The notes under the pieces: model-generated
Told to the model about the DNA's origin: nothing
Seen by the model: only the letters and a program-made list of their open reading frames with translations
Database searches by the model: none
NCBI RefSeq assembly: GCF_000935025.1
Contig: NZ_CP010836.1
Coordinates: 3,782,001-3,846,000, forward strand
Source: Sphingomonas hengshuiensis
GTDB taxonomy: Bacteria; Pseudomonadota; Alphaproteobacteria; Sphingomonadales; Sphingomonadaceae
Reading direction: 5' to 3'
Length of the DNA: 64,000 nt
Shown here: positions 54,864 through 63,027 of the stretch, piece after piece
Layout of the letters: each line of letters begins with the position of its first letter
Position numbering within the stretch: position 1 is the stretch's first letter
Made by a program: the position numbers and the translations under genes

Positions 54864-57356
54864 ATGATCGGATTCACGCTTCTGCTCGCCCTTGGCGCCG
54901 TGGCCTTCCTGCTGGTCCTTCGGCGCCTGAAGCTTCTGGAACAGGAGCTTCGCCGCGTCGAGTCCCTGATTGCGTTGTCAGAAACTCCGGTACGGTCCCC
55001 GCCCCGCGAAATGGCACCCCCCTTGCGCGCCGCCCCGCCGCGACTGCGTGAAGCACCGCCCCCCGCCGCCGCGCCGGCGCCCCTGCCCGAGCCCCTGCCC
55101 GAGCCCGCGGCCGACTCTGCCCCGCGCGCCGGTTTCGAATCGCTGGTAGGCGGGCGGCTGCCCATCTGGATCGGCGGCGTGGCGCTCGTGCTGGCCGGAT
55201 TTTTCCTCGTACGCTATTCGATCGAGAATGGGCTGCTCGGCCCCGCGGCGCGCACGCTGCTCGCCGCACTGTTCGGCGCGGCCTTGGTCGCGGCCAGCGA
55301 AGCCGCCCGCCGCGCGCCGCAGACCCGCGATGATCCGCGCGTCGCCCAGGCGCTGGCCGGCGCGGGAGTCGCCAGCCTCTATGCCACGCTCTATCTCGCC
55401 GCCGCGCTCTATCATCTGATCGCGCCCGGAGCGGCGTTCGTCGCGATGCTCGCGGTCACGGCCGCTGCGCTGGGGCTGTCGCTGCGCCATGGGCCGCCCA
55501 CCGCCGCCATGGCATTGGTCGGCGGCTTCGTCGCGCCGCTGATCGCCGGGTTCGACGCAGCGGGTATCGGCCCGCTCCTCGTCTATCTCACGCTCTTCCT
55601 CGCCGCGCTGTTCGGGCTCGCGATCCGCCGTGGCTGGGGCTGGCTCGCGCTCGCGGCGTGCGTCGCCGGCTTTGGCTGGATCAATTTCCTCGCGGTCGCG
55701 CTCGGCGGTGTCCCCGGCGATCTGCCTGCGGTCGGCGCGTTCACGATGCTGCTCGCAGCGGGCGCCAGCGCCGCCTTCGCCGCGACCGGGATCGCGAGCC
55801 GCTGGCTGCGCATCGCGCCGCTCGTCGCCGGGCTGGTCCAGCTCGTCGCGCTGGCCCCCGCGCTCGATTTCTCGCCGCTCGCCTGGGGCTTTTACCTCGT
55901 GCTCGCCGCCGCCACGCTCGCGCTCACCGCGCGCCAGCCTACTTATGCCCCCGCCAGCCTGGCGGCGCTGGCGCTGCTGCTCGTCCTCGAAGGCCTGGCG
56001 CTGGTGCAGCCCGATCGTGGCTTCGCGCCGGTCGCTGCGGGCATCGCGACGCTGCTCTTTGCGCTGCCGGGGCATGGCTGGGCGCTGCGCGAACGCCATT
56101 GGGCGGCGCTGGCGGCGGCGGGCACGTCCGGGCCGCTGCTCGTCGCGCACGCAGCCGCGCCGGATCTTCTGGCCGCCTGGAACTGGGGAATGCTCGAACT
56201 CGCCGCGGCTGCGGCGTGCGGCCACCTCGCCTGGCGGCTGCATCGCGCGGCGCAGCCCGCGATGCAGCCCGCCGCAACGCTTGCCGCGGGGCTGCTCGCT
56301 GCGGTCGGGCTCGCCCAATTCGTGCCGGTCTCCTGGCTTGCGCTGCCGCTGACGGTGGTGCTCGTCGGGCTCGCGCTCTGGGCGCGGGTCGCGCGCGTGC
56401 CGGCGCTGTTCGTCCTGCCGGCGCTGCCCTTCGTCGCCGCGCTGATCGCCGCGGCGCTGCCCATCGCCGGCTTTGCCGAGTTGCTGTTCGCCTCTGCCAC
56501 CGGCGACAGGCTTCCCTTCGCGCACCTTCCCGCCGCGGCGACGCTGCTGCAAAGCTTGGCGCTTCCGGTCGCCGCATTGCTCGCGACGCTGCTCGACCCG
56601 CGCCAGCTTGGCCGCGCGCGGGAATGGCTGGGCGGCACGGCGATCACGCTGGGGCTGCTCCTCGTCTACGCGCTGGCCAAGCAGCCGCTGGCGATCGACA
56701 CGCTGCCGCGCTTCGTCGCCTGGGGCTTTGTCGAACGCGCGCTGCTGACTCAGGCGTGCCTTGCCGCGGGGTGGCTGATGCTCAAACGCCAGCGGCTGCC
56801 CCGGCTCGGCGGTGTCCTGCTGATGCTCGGGCTGTGCCGCTTCGTCTGGTTCGACCTTGTCCTGTTCAACCCGGCACTCGTTGCCCAGTCGGTCGGCCCG
56901 CTGCCGCTGATCAACGCAGCGTTCCTGCATGCCGCGCTCGCCGCCTTCTGGCTCTGGAGCCTCGCCCCCGCGCGCGGCTTCCGCGCCGCCGCGGCGCTGT
57001 TCACACTGGTCGCCGCGCTCGTGGCGGTGCGCCAGGCGACGCATGGCGATCTGCTCACGGGCCCCGTGTCGACGGGGGAAAATGGCGGCTATTCGGCGAT
57101 TTTGCTCGGCGTGTCGGGGTTCTGGCTGTGGCGCGGCATCGCTGCGCGCCACCACGATCTAAGGCTTGCCGGGCTGGGGCTGCTCACGGTGGTGACGTGC
57201 AAGGTGTTCCTGATCGACGCCGCCGCGCTCGACGGCCTGCTGCGCATCCTGTCGTTCCTTGGGCTCGGCGTGGCACTGATTGCGATCGGCTGGGGCTATG
57301 GGCGCTTTCTCGGCAGCCCGGCACCGGCCGCGCCGGAGAGCGACGCAGCGACATGA
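54864..57356 (+). CDS. DUF2339 multi-pass membrane protein
   Basis: The product is 830 aa. It has an N-terminal anchor (FTLLLALGAVAFLLVLRRLK), a short coiled coil and a Pro-rich segment, then ESLVGGRLPIWIGGVALVLA GFFLVRYSIENGLLGPAART, the DUF2339 signature. More than 20 hydrophobic helices follow. The function is unknown; the family is common in alphaproteobacteria. Confidence 0.9.
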   Translation: MIGFTLLLALGAVAFLLVLRRLKLLEQELRRVESLIALSETPVRSPPREMAPPLRAAPPRLREAPPPAAAPAPLPEPLPEPAADSAPRAGFESLVGGRLPIWIGGVALVLAGFFLVRYSIENGLLGPAARTLLAALFGAALVAASEAARRAPQTRDDPRVAQALAGAGVASLYATLYLAAALYHLIAPGAAFVAMLAVTAAALGLSLRHGPPTAAMALVGGFVAPLIAGFDAAGIGPLLVYLTLFLAALFGLAIRRGWGWLALAACVAGFGWINFLAVALGGVPGDLPAVGAFTMLLAAGASAAFAATGIASRWLRIAPLVAGLVQLVALAPALDFSPLAWGFYLVLAAATLALTARQPTYAPASLAALALLLVLEGLALVQPDRGFAPVAAGIATLLFALPGHGWALRERHWAALAAAGTSGPLLVAHAAAPDLLAAWNWGMLELAAAAACGHLAWRLHRAAQPAMQPAATLAAGLLAAVGLAQFVPVSWLALPLTVVLVGLALWARVARVPALFVLPALPFVAALIAAALPIAGFAELLFASATGDRLPFAHLPAAATLLQSLALPVAALLATLLDPRQLGRAREWLGGTAITLGLLLVYALAKQPLAIDTLPRFVAWGFVERALLTQACLAAGWLMLKRQRLPRLGGVLLMLGLCRFVWFDLVLFNPALVAQSVGPLPLINAAFLHAALAAFWLWSLAPARGFRAAAALFTLVAALVAVRQATHGDLLTGPVSTGENGGYSAILLGVSGFWLWRGIAARHHDLRLAGLGLLTVVTCKVFLIDAAALDGLLRILSFLGLGVALIAIGWGYGRFLGSPAPAAPESDAAT

Positions 57357-57372
57357 CCCGCTCCGCGCGGGT

Positions 57373-57720
57373 TCAGCCGTTGAGCGTGCCGATCCGGCGC
57401 GACGCGGCGGCGACCAGCGCATCCTGTGCGCGCAGGATCGCGTCGAGGCACGATTCGGCGATCGGGCGGGCAAAGACCACGCCAAACCGGCGGCCCTCGG
57501 CCCAGGCGACGCGCGCCGTGCCCAGCCCGATGCCGCACGCAATCTGCACATCGCTCCCCACCGCCGGGGTCGGCGTGCCATAGACCATTGCGCCCAGCGT
57601 CGACAGATCGAGCAGATGCACGCGCACCGCGTCCCGCGTGTCCGTCGTCATCTGCGCGGGCTGGAACACTTTGCGCCGCGCATTTCGGCGCCGTTCCTCG
57701 CGATTGGTTGAAAGTCTCAT
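57373..57720 (-). CDS. PilZ domain protein
   Basis: The product is 115 aa. It has EERRRNARRKVFQPAQM (the RxxxR c-di-GMP-contact region), then HLLDLSTLGAMVYG (the D-x-S-x-x-G motif), and RRFGVVFARPI. It probably binds cyclic di-GMP. It stands alone, convergent to the DUF2339 gene. Confidence 0.85.
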   Translation of the reverse strand: MRLSTNREERRRNARRKVFQPAQMTTDTRDAVRVHLLDLSTLGAMVYGTPTPAVGSDVQIACGIGLGTARVAWAEGRRFGVVFARPIAESCLDAILRAQDALVAAASRRIGTLNG

Positions 57721-57842
57721 CGAAACCCCCTGATTTCGTTACGGCTGCACTCGCACGGCAGCGGGGATCGCGTCGCGTCGAATAGTGGTTAGGAAAAGCT
57801 TGCCTGGTCCAATTTAGTTGAAATGTTGCACGCGTGCCGCAC

Positions 57843-58325
57843 CTATCCGGCGCGGTCGCCGTGCAGCCCGTAATGATCGGCGACTCGGTCGAGTGCGAGC
57901 GTCAGCACCAGCTTGCCCGCGCGCACCGGCCACCCCAGCCCCTTTTCGGCATCGGCCAGGCCTTCGCCGGCGCACACGACGCGCCACAATATGTCGGCCA
58001 GGCCCGGCCCCGCCGCGCCGATCGCCGCATCGAACCGGCGCCGCGCCGCAACCTGTGCCAGCGTCGGATCGATCGCTGCGGGCGGGCCGCGGCGTCCCGT
58101 CTGACCGGTGCGCGGCTCCCACCGCATCGTCACGCTGGGGGCCAGCGAAGCCCGTTCGTAATCGCCGCGAAGGCGCTCGCCCGCCTCAAACTGGCGCGCG
58201 CTCAAATGCCCGCGCGCGCGTAGCCAGGACAGGGGCGATTCGGCGAGGTTGACCGTCACGCTACGCCGCCGCGCGGTTGCGCGGGGCTGTTCGGGTTCGA
58301 TGTCGCGTTCCACCAGGTGCCGCAT
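57843..58325 (-). CDS. DUF6456 family protein
   Basis: The product is 160 aa from ATG 58325, with GAGGAG upstream. It has ESPLSWLRARGHLSARQFEA GERLRGDYERASL and GGPPAAID-like region, then LADILWRVVCAGEGLADAEK, the DUF6456 pattern found near XRE regulators in alphaproteobacteria. It is divergent from the XRE gene (86-bp gap). The function is unknown. Confidence 0.75.
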   Translation of the reverse strand: MRHLVERDIEPEQPRATARRRSVTVNLAESPLSWLRARGHLSARQFEAGERLRGDYERASLAPSVTMRWEPRTGQTGRRGPPAAIDPTLAQVAARRRFDAAIGAAGPGLADILWRVVCAGEGLADAEKGLGWPVRAGKLVLTLALDRVADHYGLHGDRAG

Positions 58326-58411
58326 TGCATGCTCCTCTTCTGTGCGACTCGGCCTTGCCACGAAGGCCTGCTTGTAGGACAGTAGAAAAACCGATTTGGT
58401 TAGGACGCCCT

Positions 58412-58975
58412 ATGATCACTGCTATTCGCGAAGTGCGCCGGGCGCAGGGACTGACGTTGGAGGAAGTCGCCGCGCGCTGCGATCCACCCACCACGGCGCA
58501 GACCATCGGTCGGCTGGAAACCGGGATGCGCACCGTTTCGGTGGGCTGGCTCAACCGGATCGCCGCGGCGCTCGGGGTCGATGCCGCCGATCTGGTGCGG
58601 CTGCCCGACCGGCCCGACATTGCCGTGGCGGCCGAGCTGGACGTCGACGGCGCGCATGCCCTGACGCACCCGGCGACGGTGACTCCGCCGCGTGCGGAGC
58701 CGGCGCTGGTGGCCGTCGTGGTGCGCGGCGGGATTGGCGATTATCGCGCGGGGGACGTGATCTGGTGCGAACGGCTGGCGCCTGAGGCGTTCGGCACCGC
58801 GCTCAACCGCGACGTGCTCGTTCCGCGGCCGGTGGGGCGCTATGTCTTCGCGCGGATGATCGGGCGTGAGCGGGGCCAGCTCCACCTCGTGCCGCTGGGC
58901 GCCGGGGCGCGGCAACAGGTCGTGGCCGATCCGCCCTGGATCGCGCGTGCGGTGCGGCTGGTGCGCCCGCTTTGA
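58412..58975 (+). CDS. XRE-family transcriptional regulator
   Basis: The product is 187 aa. The N-terminal HTH has REVRRAQGLTLEEVAARCDP and TIGRLETGMRTVSVGWLNRI AAALGVD. The C-terminal about 100 residues have a beta-rich layout reminiscent of an S24-like domain without the catalytic Ser-Lys pair that I can see. It may control the divergent DUF6456 gene. Confidence 0.8.
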   Translation: MITAIREVRRAQGLTLEEVAARCDPPTTAQTIGRLETGMRTVSVGWLNRIAAALGVDAADLVRLPDRPDIAVAAELDVDGAHALTHPATVTPPRAEPALVAVVVRGGIGDYRAGDVIWCERLAPEAFGTALNRDVLVPRPVGRYVFARMIGRERGQLHLVPLGAGARQQVVADPPWIARAVRLVRPL

Positions 58976-59058
58976 CGCGCGCCATAGGCATCTCTACGCA
59001 CTTGCCGACTCGTGTGGTTGGGCGCATTTTGCGGGAAATTACCGGAGGGGAAAATGCA

Positions 59059-59427
59059 ATGTTGAAACTGGCTGTATCGGCTGCATTCGCAGTCGCCATG
59101 GTCGCCTCGCCTGCCTTGGCGGAGGAATGGGACTTCGTGCTGATCAACGGTGCGGGCAAGGCGATCAAGACCGTCGAAGTCGCGCCCACGGGCACCACGA
59201 CCTGGCAGGCGAACAAGAAGGACGAGGACGTCAAGCACGAGGCCGAAGTAAAGGCCGGGGGCCGCATGACCGTCCATTTCGACAAGGGCAGCGAATGCCG
59301 CTATGACGTGAAGGTCACCTTCGCCGACGACAGCACCGGCGTCTGGGCGCGCATTAATTTGTGCGATAACAGCTATGTGACCGTCAAATACAACGCAGCC
59401 GGCGCCCCGGTCGCCACCGCGAGCTGA
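59059..59427 (+). CDS. Small exported protein of unknown function
   Basis: The product is 122 aa. ATG 59059 was chosen because GGAGGGG lies 8 bp upstream and it opens a clear signal peptide (MLKLAVSAAFAVAMVASPAL A|EE). The mature part (WDFVLINGAGKAIKTVEVAP, two Cys: ECRYDV and NLCDNS) is likely a small disulphide-bonded beta domain. No family is recognised with certainty. Confidence 0.75.
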   Translation: MLKLAVSAAFAVAMVASPALAEEWDFVLINGAGKAIKTVEVAPTGTTTWQANKKDEDVKHEAEVKAGGRMTVHFDKGSECRYDVKVTFADDSTGVWARINLCDNSYVTVKYNAAGAPVATAS

Positions 59428-59453
59428 CCGCTCCGTTCCGTATAGCGCCGGGA

Positions 59454-59529
59454 TGGTGGGCGGTGACGGGCTCGAACCGCCGACCCTCTCGGTGTAAACG
59501 AGATGCTCTACCAACTGAGCTAACCGCCC
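59454..59529 (-). tRNA. tRNA-Val (anticodon TAC)
   Basis: On the minus strand the acceptor arm GGGCGGT pairs with ACCGCCC, and CCA is encoded. The D arm has GCTCAGTTGGTAGAGC, the anticodon loop is CTCGTTTACACCGAG (anticodon TAC), and the T arm has GGCGGTTCGAACCCGTC. The length is 76 nt. Confidence 0.95.
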
Positions 59530-59620
59530 CCTGCCCCCGCGCGCAATTTCGGTGCGCGGGCGGCGATGGGAAGTTGCCGATGCCAAAAGCCGGGCTCGGG
59601 GGCAAGCCCCTGTCGCGCGA

Positions 59621-60547
59621 TTACACCAGTTGCAGCCCGTGGCGCCGTACCGCCCCTACATAGTTGCGCATGCCATCCAGCGCCTTGGCACTCAGCGCGA
59701 TATAGGCGCGGCGGCGGTCCGCGGGGTCGGCCTGGCGCTCGAACAACCCGGCTTCGTGCAGCGTGCCGATCCAGCGCAGCGCCGTCGTCGGCGGCACCGC
59801 CGCGGCGATGCAGAGGCTGGATACCGACACCCGACGGTTTTCCAGCGCCGAGGCGAACAGGTCGAGCAGCATGTCCCATGCGGGATCGGCGAACAGCTCG
59901 CCTTCGAAAAACTGGGCGCGCATCCGTCGCGCGCGGATCACGGCGCGCAGTTCGGGCGCGCTGGGATCGCCGGGTTCCGCGCCTTCTGCCCGATAGCCGG
60001 TTGCGGTATCGCGGACGCCGCCGCGGCGCTCGGCCTCCTCACCGCGGGTAAGCCGGGCGAGCGTATCGACCAGCCGCGCGACTTCGGCGGTGACGCGCTG
60101 CAACTGGTCGGGCTCGGGCTCGCGGCTCGCATCCTCGACCATTGCGCCGGCGCGCCAGGCCGCGATCGACACCGCGCTCAGCCATTCGCCTTCGGTCGGG
60201 TGGCAGAGGAGTTGCGTGCGCGGGCCCAGCAATTGCGCCGCCCCAAGGTCGATCTGCTCCGGCAGCAGCGCCGCGACGATCCCCAGCGATCGTTCGCGTG
60301 CCAGCGTGTCGACCCGCGCCAGAACCAGGTCGAGCAGCGCGTCTGGCGCCCCAGCCGCCTCGACGACGATGAGGTGGACGCCATCATAGCAGGTTACGTC
60401 GCGTGCCGCCTCGGCGAAGTCGACCAGAACCGCGCCGCATTGCGCCCGCTCGATCGCAGCCAGCGCCGCTCCCGCTTTCGCGCCCGGCTCGGCTACCACC
60501 AATGCCTTCAGCGTTGTCGAGCCATAGTCGATCTCCGGTTGCAGCAT
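59621..60547 (-). CDS. Winged-helix (MarR-like) regulator with N-terminal response-like domain
   Basis: The product is 308 aa. The C-terminal about 90 residues (WDMLLDLFASALENRRVSVS SLCIAAAVPPTTALRWIGTL, AGLFERQADPADRRRAYIAL) are a MarR-type winged helix with its wing. The N-terminal 130 residues (ALVVAEPGAKAGAALAAIER, GVHLIVVEAAG, LGIVAALLPEQIDLG) look like an alpha/beta receiver-like fold, perhaps degenerate. The signal is unknown. Confidence 0.75.
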   Translation of the reverse strand: MLQPEIDYGSTTLKALVVAEPGAKAGAALAAIERAQCGAVLVDFAEAARDVTCYDGVHLIVVEAAGAPDALLDLVLARVDTLARERSLGIVAALLPEQIDLGAAQLLGPRTQLLCHPTEGEWLSAVSIAAWRAGAMVEDASREPEPDQLQRVTAEVARLVDTLARLTRGEEAERRGGVRDTATGYRAEGAEPGDPSAPELRAVIRARRMRAQFFEGELFADPAWDMLLDLFASALENRRVSVSSLCIAAAVPPTTALRWIGTLHEAGLFERQADPADRRRAYIALSAKALDGMRNYVGAVRRHGLQLV

Positions 60548-60682
60548 CACCCATCCCCCCGGTTCGGCGCTCAGTTCGTCTTCTGTTCCAGGGATGCCGC
60601 ATCGCTCCGAAACGGTTGAGTCGATCTATCTCCATTTCGGAGGATTACCGGTGCCGCGGCGAGTGCCCCCGCGACAACCCCT

Positions 60683-60709
60683 CCGAATCGGATCAACTCA
60701 CCGATTCGG
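60683..60709 (-). terminator. Hairpin downstream of pntB
   Basis: A perfect 9-bp stem CCGAATCGG/CCGATTCGG with a 9-nt loop lies 7 bp past the pntB stop. There is no T run, so it may be a weak or Rho-assisted terminator. The rest of the 168-bp gap up to the MarR-like gene holds nothing else I recognise. Confidence 0.5.
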
Positions 60710-60715
60710 CGACAA

Positions 60716-62191
60716 TCAATCGAGCGACTTCACGATCTCTTCGACCATCTTCTTCGCGTCGGCGAGCAGCATCATCGTATTGTCGCGATAGAAAAGCTCG
60801 TTGTCGACGCCGGCATAACCGACCCCGCCCATCGATCGCTTGATGAACAGCACCGTCTTGGCCTTTTCGACGTCGAGCACGGGCATCCCGTAGATCGGCG
60901 AGGACTTGTCGGTCTTCGCCGCGGGATTGGTCACGTCGTTCGCCCCGATGACGAACGCAACATCGGTCTGCGCGAACTCGCTGTTGATGTCTTCCAGCTC
61001 GAACACGTCGTCATAGGGCACGTTCGCTTCGGCGAGCAGCACGTTCATGTGCCCCGGCATCCGCCCCGCGACCGGATGGATCGCATATTTGACGCGGACG
61101 CCATGCGCCTTCAGCTTGTCGCCCATTTCGCGCAGCGCGTGCTGCGCCTGCGCCACCGCCATGCCGTATCCGGGGACGATGATGACCTGTTCGGCCTGGC
61201 TCATCAGAAACGCCGCGTCCTCGGCCGAGCCGCGCTTCCACGGCCGGTCGGTGGCGACCGCCCCGGCAGGCCCGCCGCTGTCACCGCCAAAGCCGCCCGC
61301 GATCACGCTGATGAAGCTGCGGTTCATCGCGCGGCACATGATGTAGCTCAGGATCGCGCCCGAGCTGCCGACCAGCGCGCCGGTGACGATCATCGCGGTG
61401 TTGTGCAGCGTGAACCCCATCGCCGCCGCCGCCCAGCCCGAATAGCTGTTGAGCATCGACACCACCACCGGCATGTCCGCGCCACCGATCGGCACGATCA
61501 GCAGGAAGCCGATGACGAAGCTCAGCACCGTCACGGTCCAGAAGATCCACGGACTCTGGTCCTGGGTGAAATACGCGATCAGGCCGAGAATGCCGGCGAG
61601 CAGCGCAAGGTTGATGACATGCCGCCCCGGCAGCAGGATCGGCTTGCCGCCCATATTGCCGTTAAGCTTGAGGAAGGCGATGACCGAGCCGGAGAAAGTG
61701 ATCGCGCCGATCGCGATGCCAAGGCCCATTTCGATGCGGCTGACCGTCAGAATCTCGCCATCGTCGCCCAGAATGCCGAACGCGCCCGGATTGAGGAACG
61801 CCGCCGCCGCGACGAGGACCGCCGCAAGCCCCACCAGCGAGTGGAAAGCCGCCACGAGCTGCGGCATCGCCGTCATCGCGATCCGCCGGGCGGTAACGAT
61901 GCCGATCGCAGCGCCGATACCGATCGCCACCAGCAGCTCGACCAGCGTCAGCGTGTCGAGCACCGGCGTACCGAAATTCTCGCAGATCGCGCCTGTGGGG
62001 CATGGCGGCGCGATGCGCGGGATGTGCGTCACCAGCGTCGTGACGACCGCGATCGTCATGCCGATCATGCCGAGCCGGTTGCCGCGCTGGCTCGACGCCG
62101 GGCTCGAAAGCCCGCGCAACGCCAGGATGAAGCACACCCCGGCGACCAGATAGGCGAGCGATGCCCAGGGATTGGCAGCGACGTGTTCCAT
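60716..62191 (-). CDS. pntB: NAD(P) transhydrogenase subunit beta
   Basis: The product is 491 aa. It has nine or so membrane helices (LAYLVAGVCFILALRGL through LLALLAGILGLIAYF), then the NADP-binding dIII domain with VIIVPGYGMAVAQAQHALRE, VAGRMPGHMNVLLAEANVPY and DVAFVIGANDVTNPAAKTDK SSPIYGMPVL. It transfers hydride to NADP+ using the proton gradient. It is the last gene of the pnt operon. Confidence 0.95.
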   Translation of the reverse strand: MEHVAANPWASLAYLVAGVCFILALRGLSSPASSQRGNRLGMIGMTIAVVTTLVTHIPRIAPPCPTGAICENFGTPVLDTLTLVELLVAIGIGAAIGIVTARRIAMTAMPQLVAAFHSLVGLAAVLVAAAAFLNPGAFGILGDDGEILTVSRIEMGLGIAIGAITFSGSVIAFLKLNGNMGGKPILLPGRHVINLALLAGILGLIAYFTQDQSPWIFWTVTVLSFVIGFLLIVPIGGADMPVVVSMLNSYSGWAAAAMGFTLHNTAMIVTGALVGSSGAILSYIMCRAMNRSFISVIAGGFGGDSGGPAGAVATDRPWKRGSAEDAAFLMSQAEQVIIVPGYGMAVAQAQHALREMGDKLKAHGVRVKYAIHPVAGRMPGHMNVLLAEANVPYDDVFELEDINSEFAQTDVAFVIGANDVTNPAAKTDKSSPIYGMPVLDVEKAKTVLFIKRSMGGVGYAGVDNELFYRDNTMMLLADAKKMVEEIVKSLD

Positions 62192-62216
62192 GCTCAGCAG
62201 TCTCCCCGGCGGCGCA

Positions 62217-62510
62217 TCAACGCACCTTCTTCTTGTACATCGCCAGCATCCGCGCCGTGACCGCGAAGCCCCCGAAAATATTGATGCTGGCCAGCACCAC
62301 CGCGAGCAGCCCCAGCCACTTCGAAATAGCACCCCCCGCCCCGATCCCGCTCGCCGCGCTGGCGATCAGCGCGCCGACGATGATGACCGAGGAAATCGCG
62401 TTGGTCACCGCCATCAGCGGCGTGTGCAGCGCGGGGGTGACCGACCAGACCACGTAATAGCCCACGAAACAGGCCAGCACGAAGATCGACAGGATCGAGA
62501 TGAAGTCCAT
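62217..62510 (-). CDS. pntA2: NAD(P) transhydrogenase subunit alpha part 2
   Basis: The product is 97 aa, with AGGAG before ATG 62510. Four membrane helices are seen ([60 protein letters not shown]). The [14 protein letters not shown] motif is diagnostic. Alpha is split into two genes, as is common in alphaproteobacteria. Confidence 0.95.
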   Translation of the reverse strand: MDFISILSIFVLACFVGYYVVWSVTPALHTPLMAVTNAISSVIIVGALIASAASGIGAGGAISKWLGLLAVVLASINIFGGFAVTARMLAMYKKKVR

Positions 62511-62512
62511 AT

Positions 62513-62881
62513 TTACTCCTGATCCTCGCGCCGCAGGGCGGCGCGAGCGACGATGCCACGGACGACTGCATCGCAGTCGCGCAAAATCTCGCGGGCCGGG
62601 ACTCGCAACACATCCAGGCTCCGGTCTGCAAACCATCTGTCCCGGGCCAGATCGCGTTCCGGACGGTCTCCGAACCCATGAGCCTCGCCATCAACTTCGA
62701 TGATCAACCGACATTCATGGCAATAGAAATCTGCGAAAAACGGGCCTGCGGGATGCTGCTTGCGAAACTTGAACCCGCCGGGTCGCGGCTTCAGCGCCCT
62801 CCACAGCAGCACTTCCGGCAGCGAAAGTTCGCGGCGCATCGTCCGCGCGCGCTGCGTGCTTCCGGCTACGCCTTGCAGCAT
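62513..62881 (-). CDS. DUF559 (Vsr-like) endonuclease-domain protein inside the pnt operon
   Basis: The product is 122 aa. It has [54 protein letters not shown] (catalytic E..D/E.. core) and [19 protein letters not shown]. It ends 2 bp before pntA2. Its Shine-Dalgarno (GGGGAGG) comes from the palindromic repeat just upstream. This is the second DUF559 gene of the window, also associated with repeats. Confidence 0.85.
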   Translation of the reverse strand: MLQGVAGSTQRARTMRRELSLPEVLLWRALKPRPGGFKFRKQHPAGPFFADFYCHECRLIIEVDGEAHGFGDRPERDLARDRWFADRSLDVLRVPAREILRDCDAVVRGIVARAALRREDQE

Positions 62882-63027
62882 TCAAATCCTCCCCTGAAAG
62901 GGGAGGGGGACCGCGCCGAAGGCGTGGTGGAGGGGTATTCCGGTCGCAGCGAAGGGCCCACGCCCCGAGCGGCGACACCCCTCCGTCGCGCTAGCGCGCG
63001 CCACCTCCCCTTGCAGGGGAGGATTGG
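62882..63027. repeat. Palindromic repeats between pntA-1 and the DUF559 gene
   Basis: The unit starts CCTCCCCTgaaAGGGGAGGGGGACC, followed by GCGCCGAAGGC and GTGGAGGGG. A mirrored unit follows with CACCCCTCCGTCGCGC(tagc)GCGCGCCACCTCCCC and TTGCAGGGGAGG. The pair looks like two inverted copies of one element. It interrupts the pnt operon. Confidence 0.75.
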
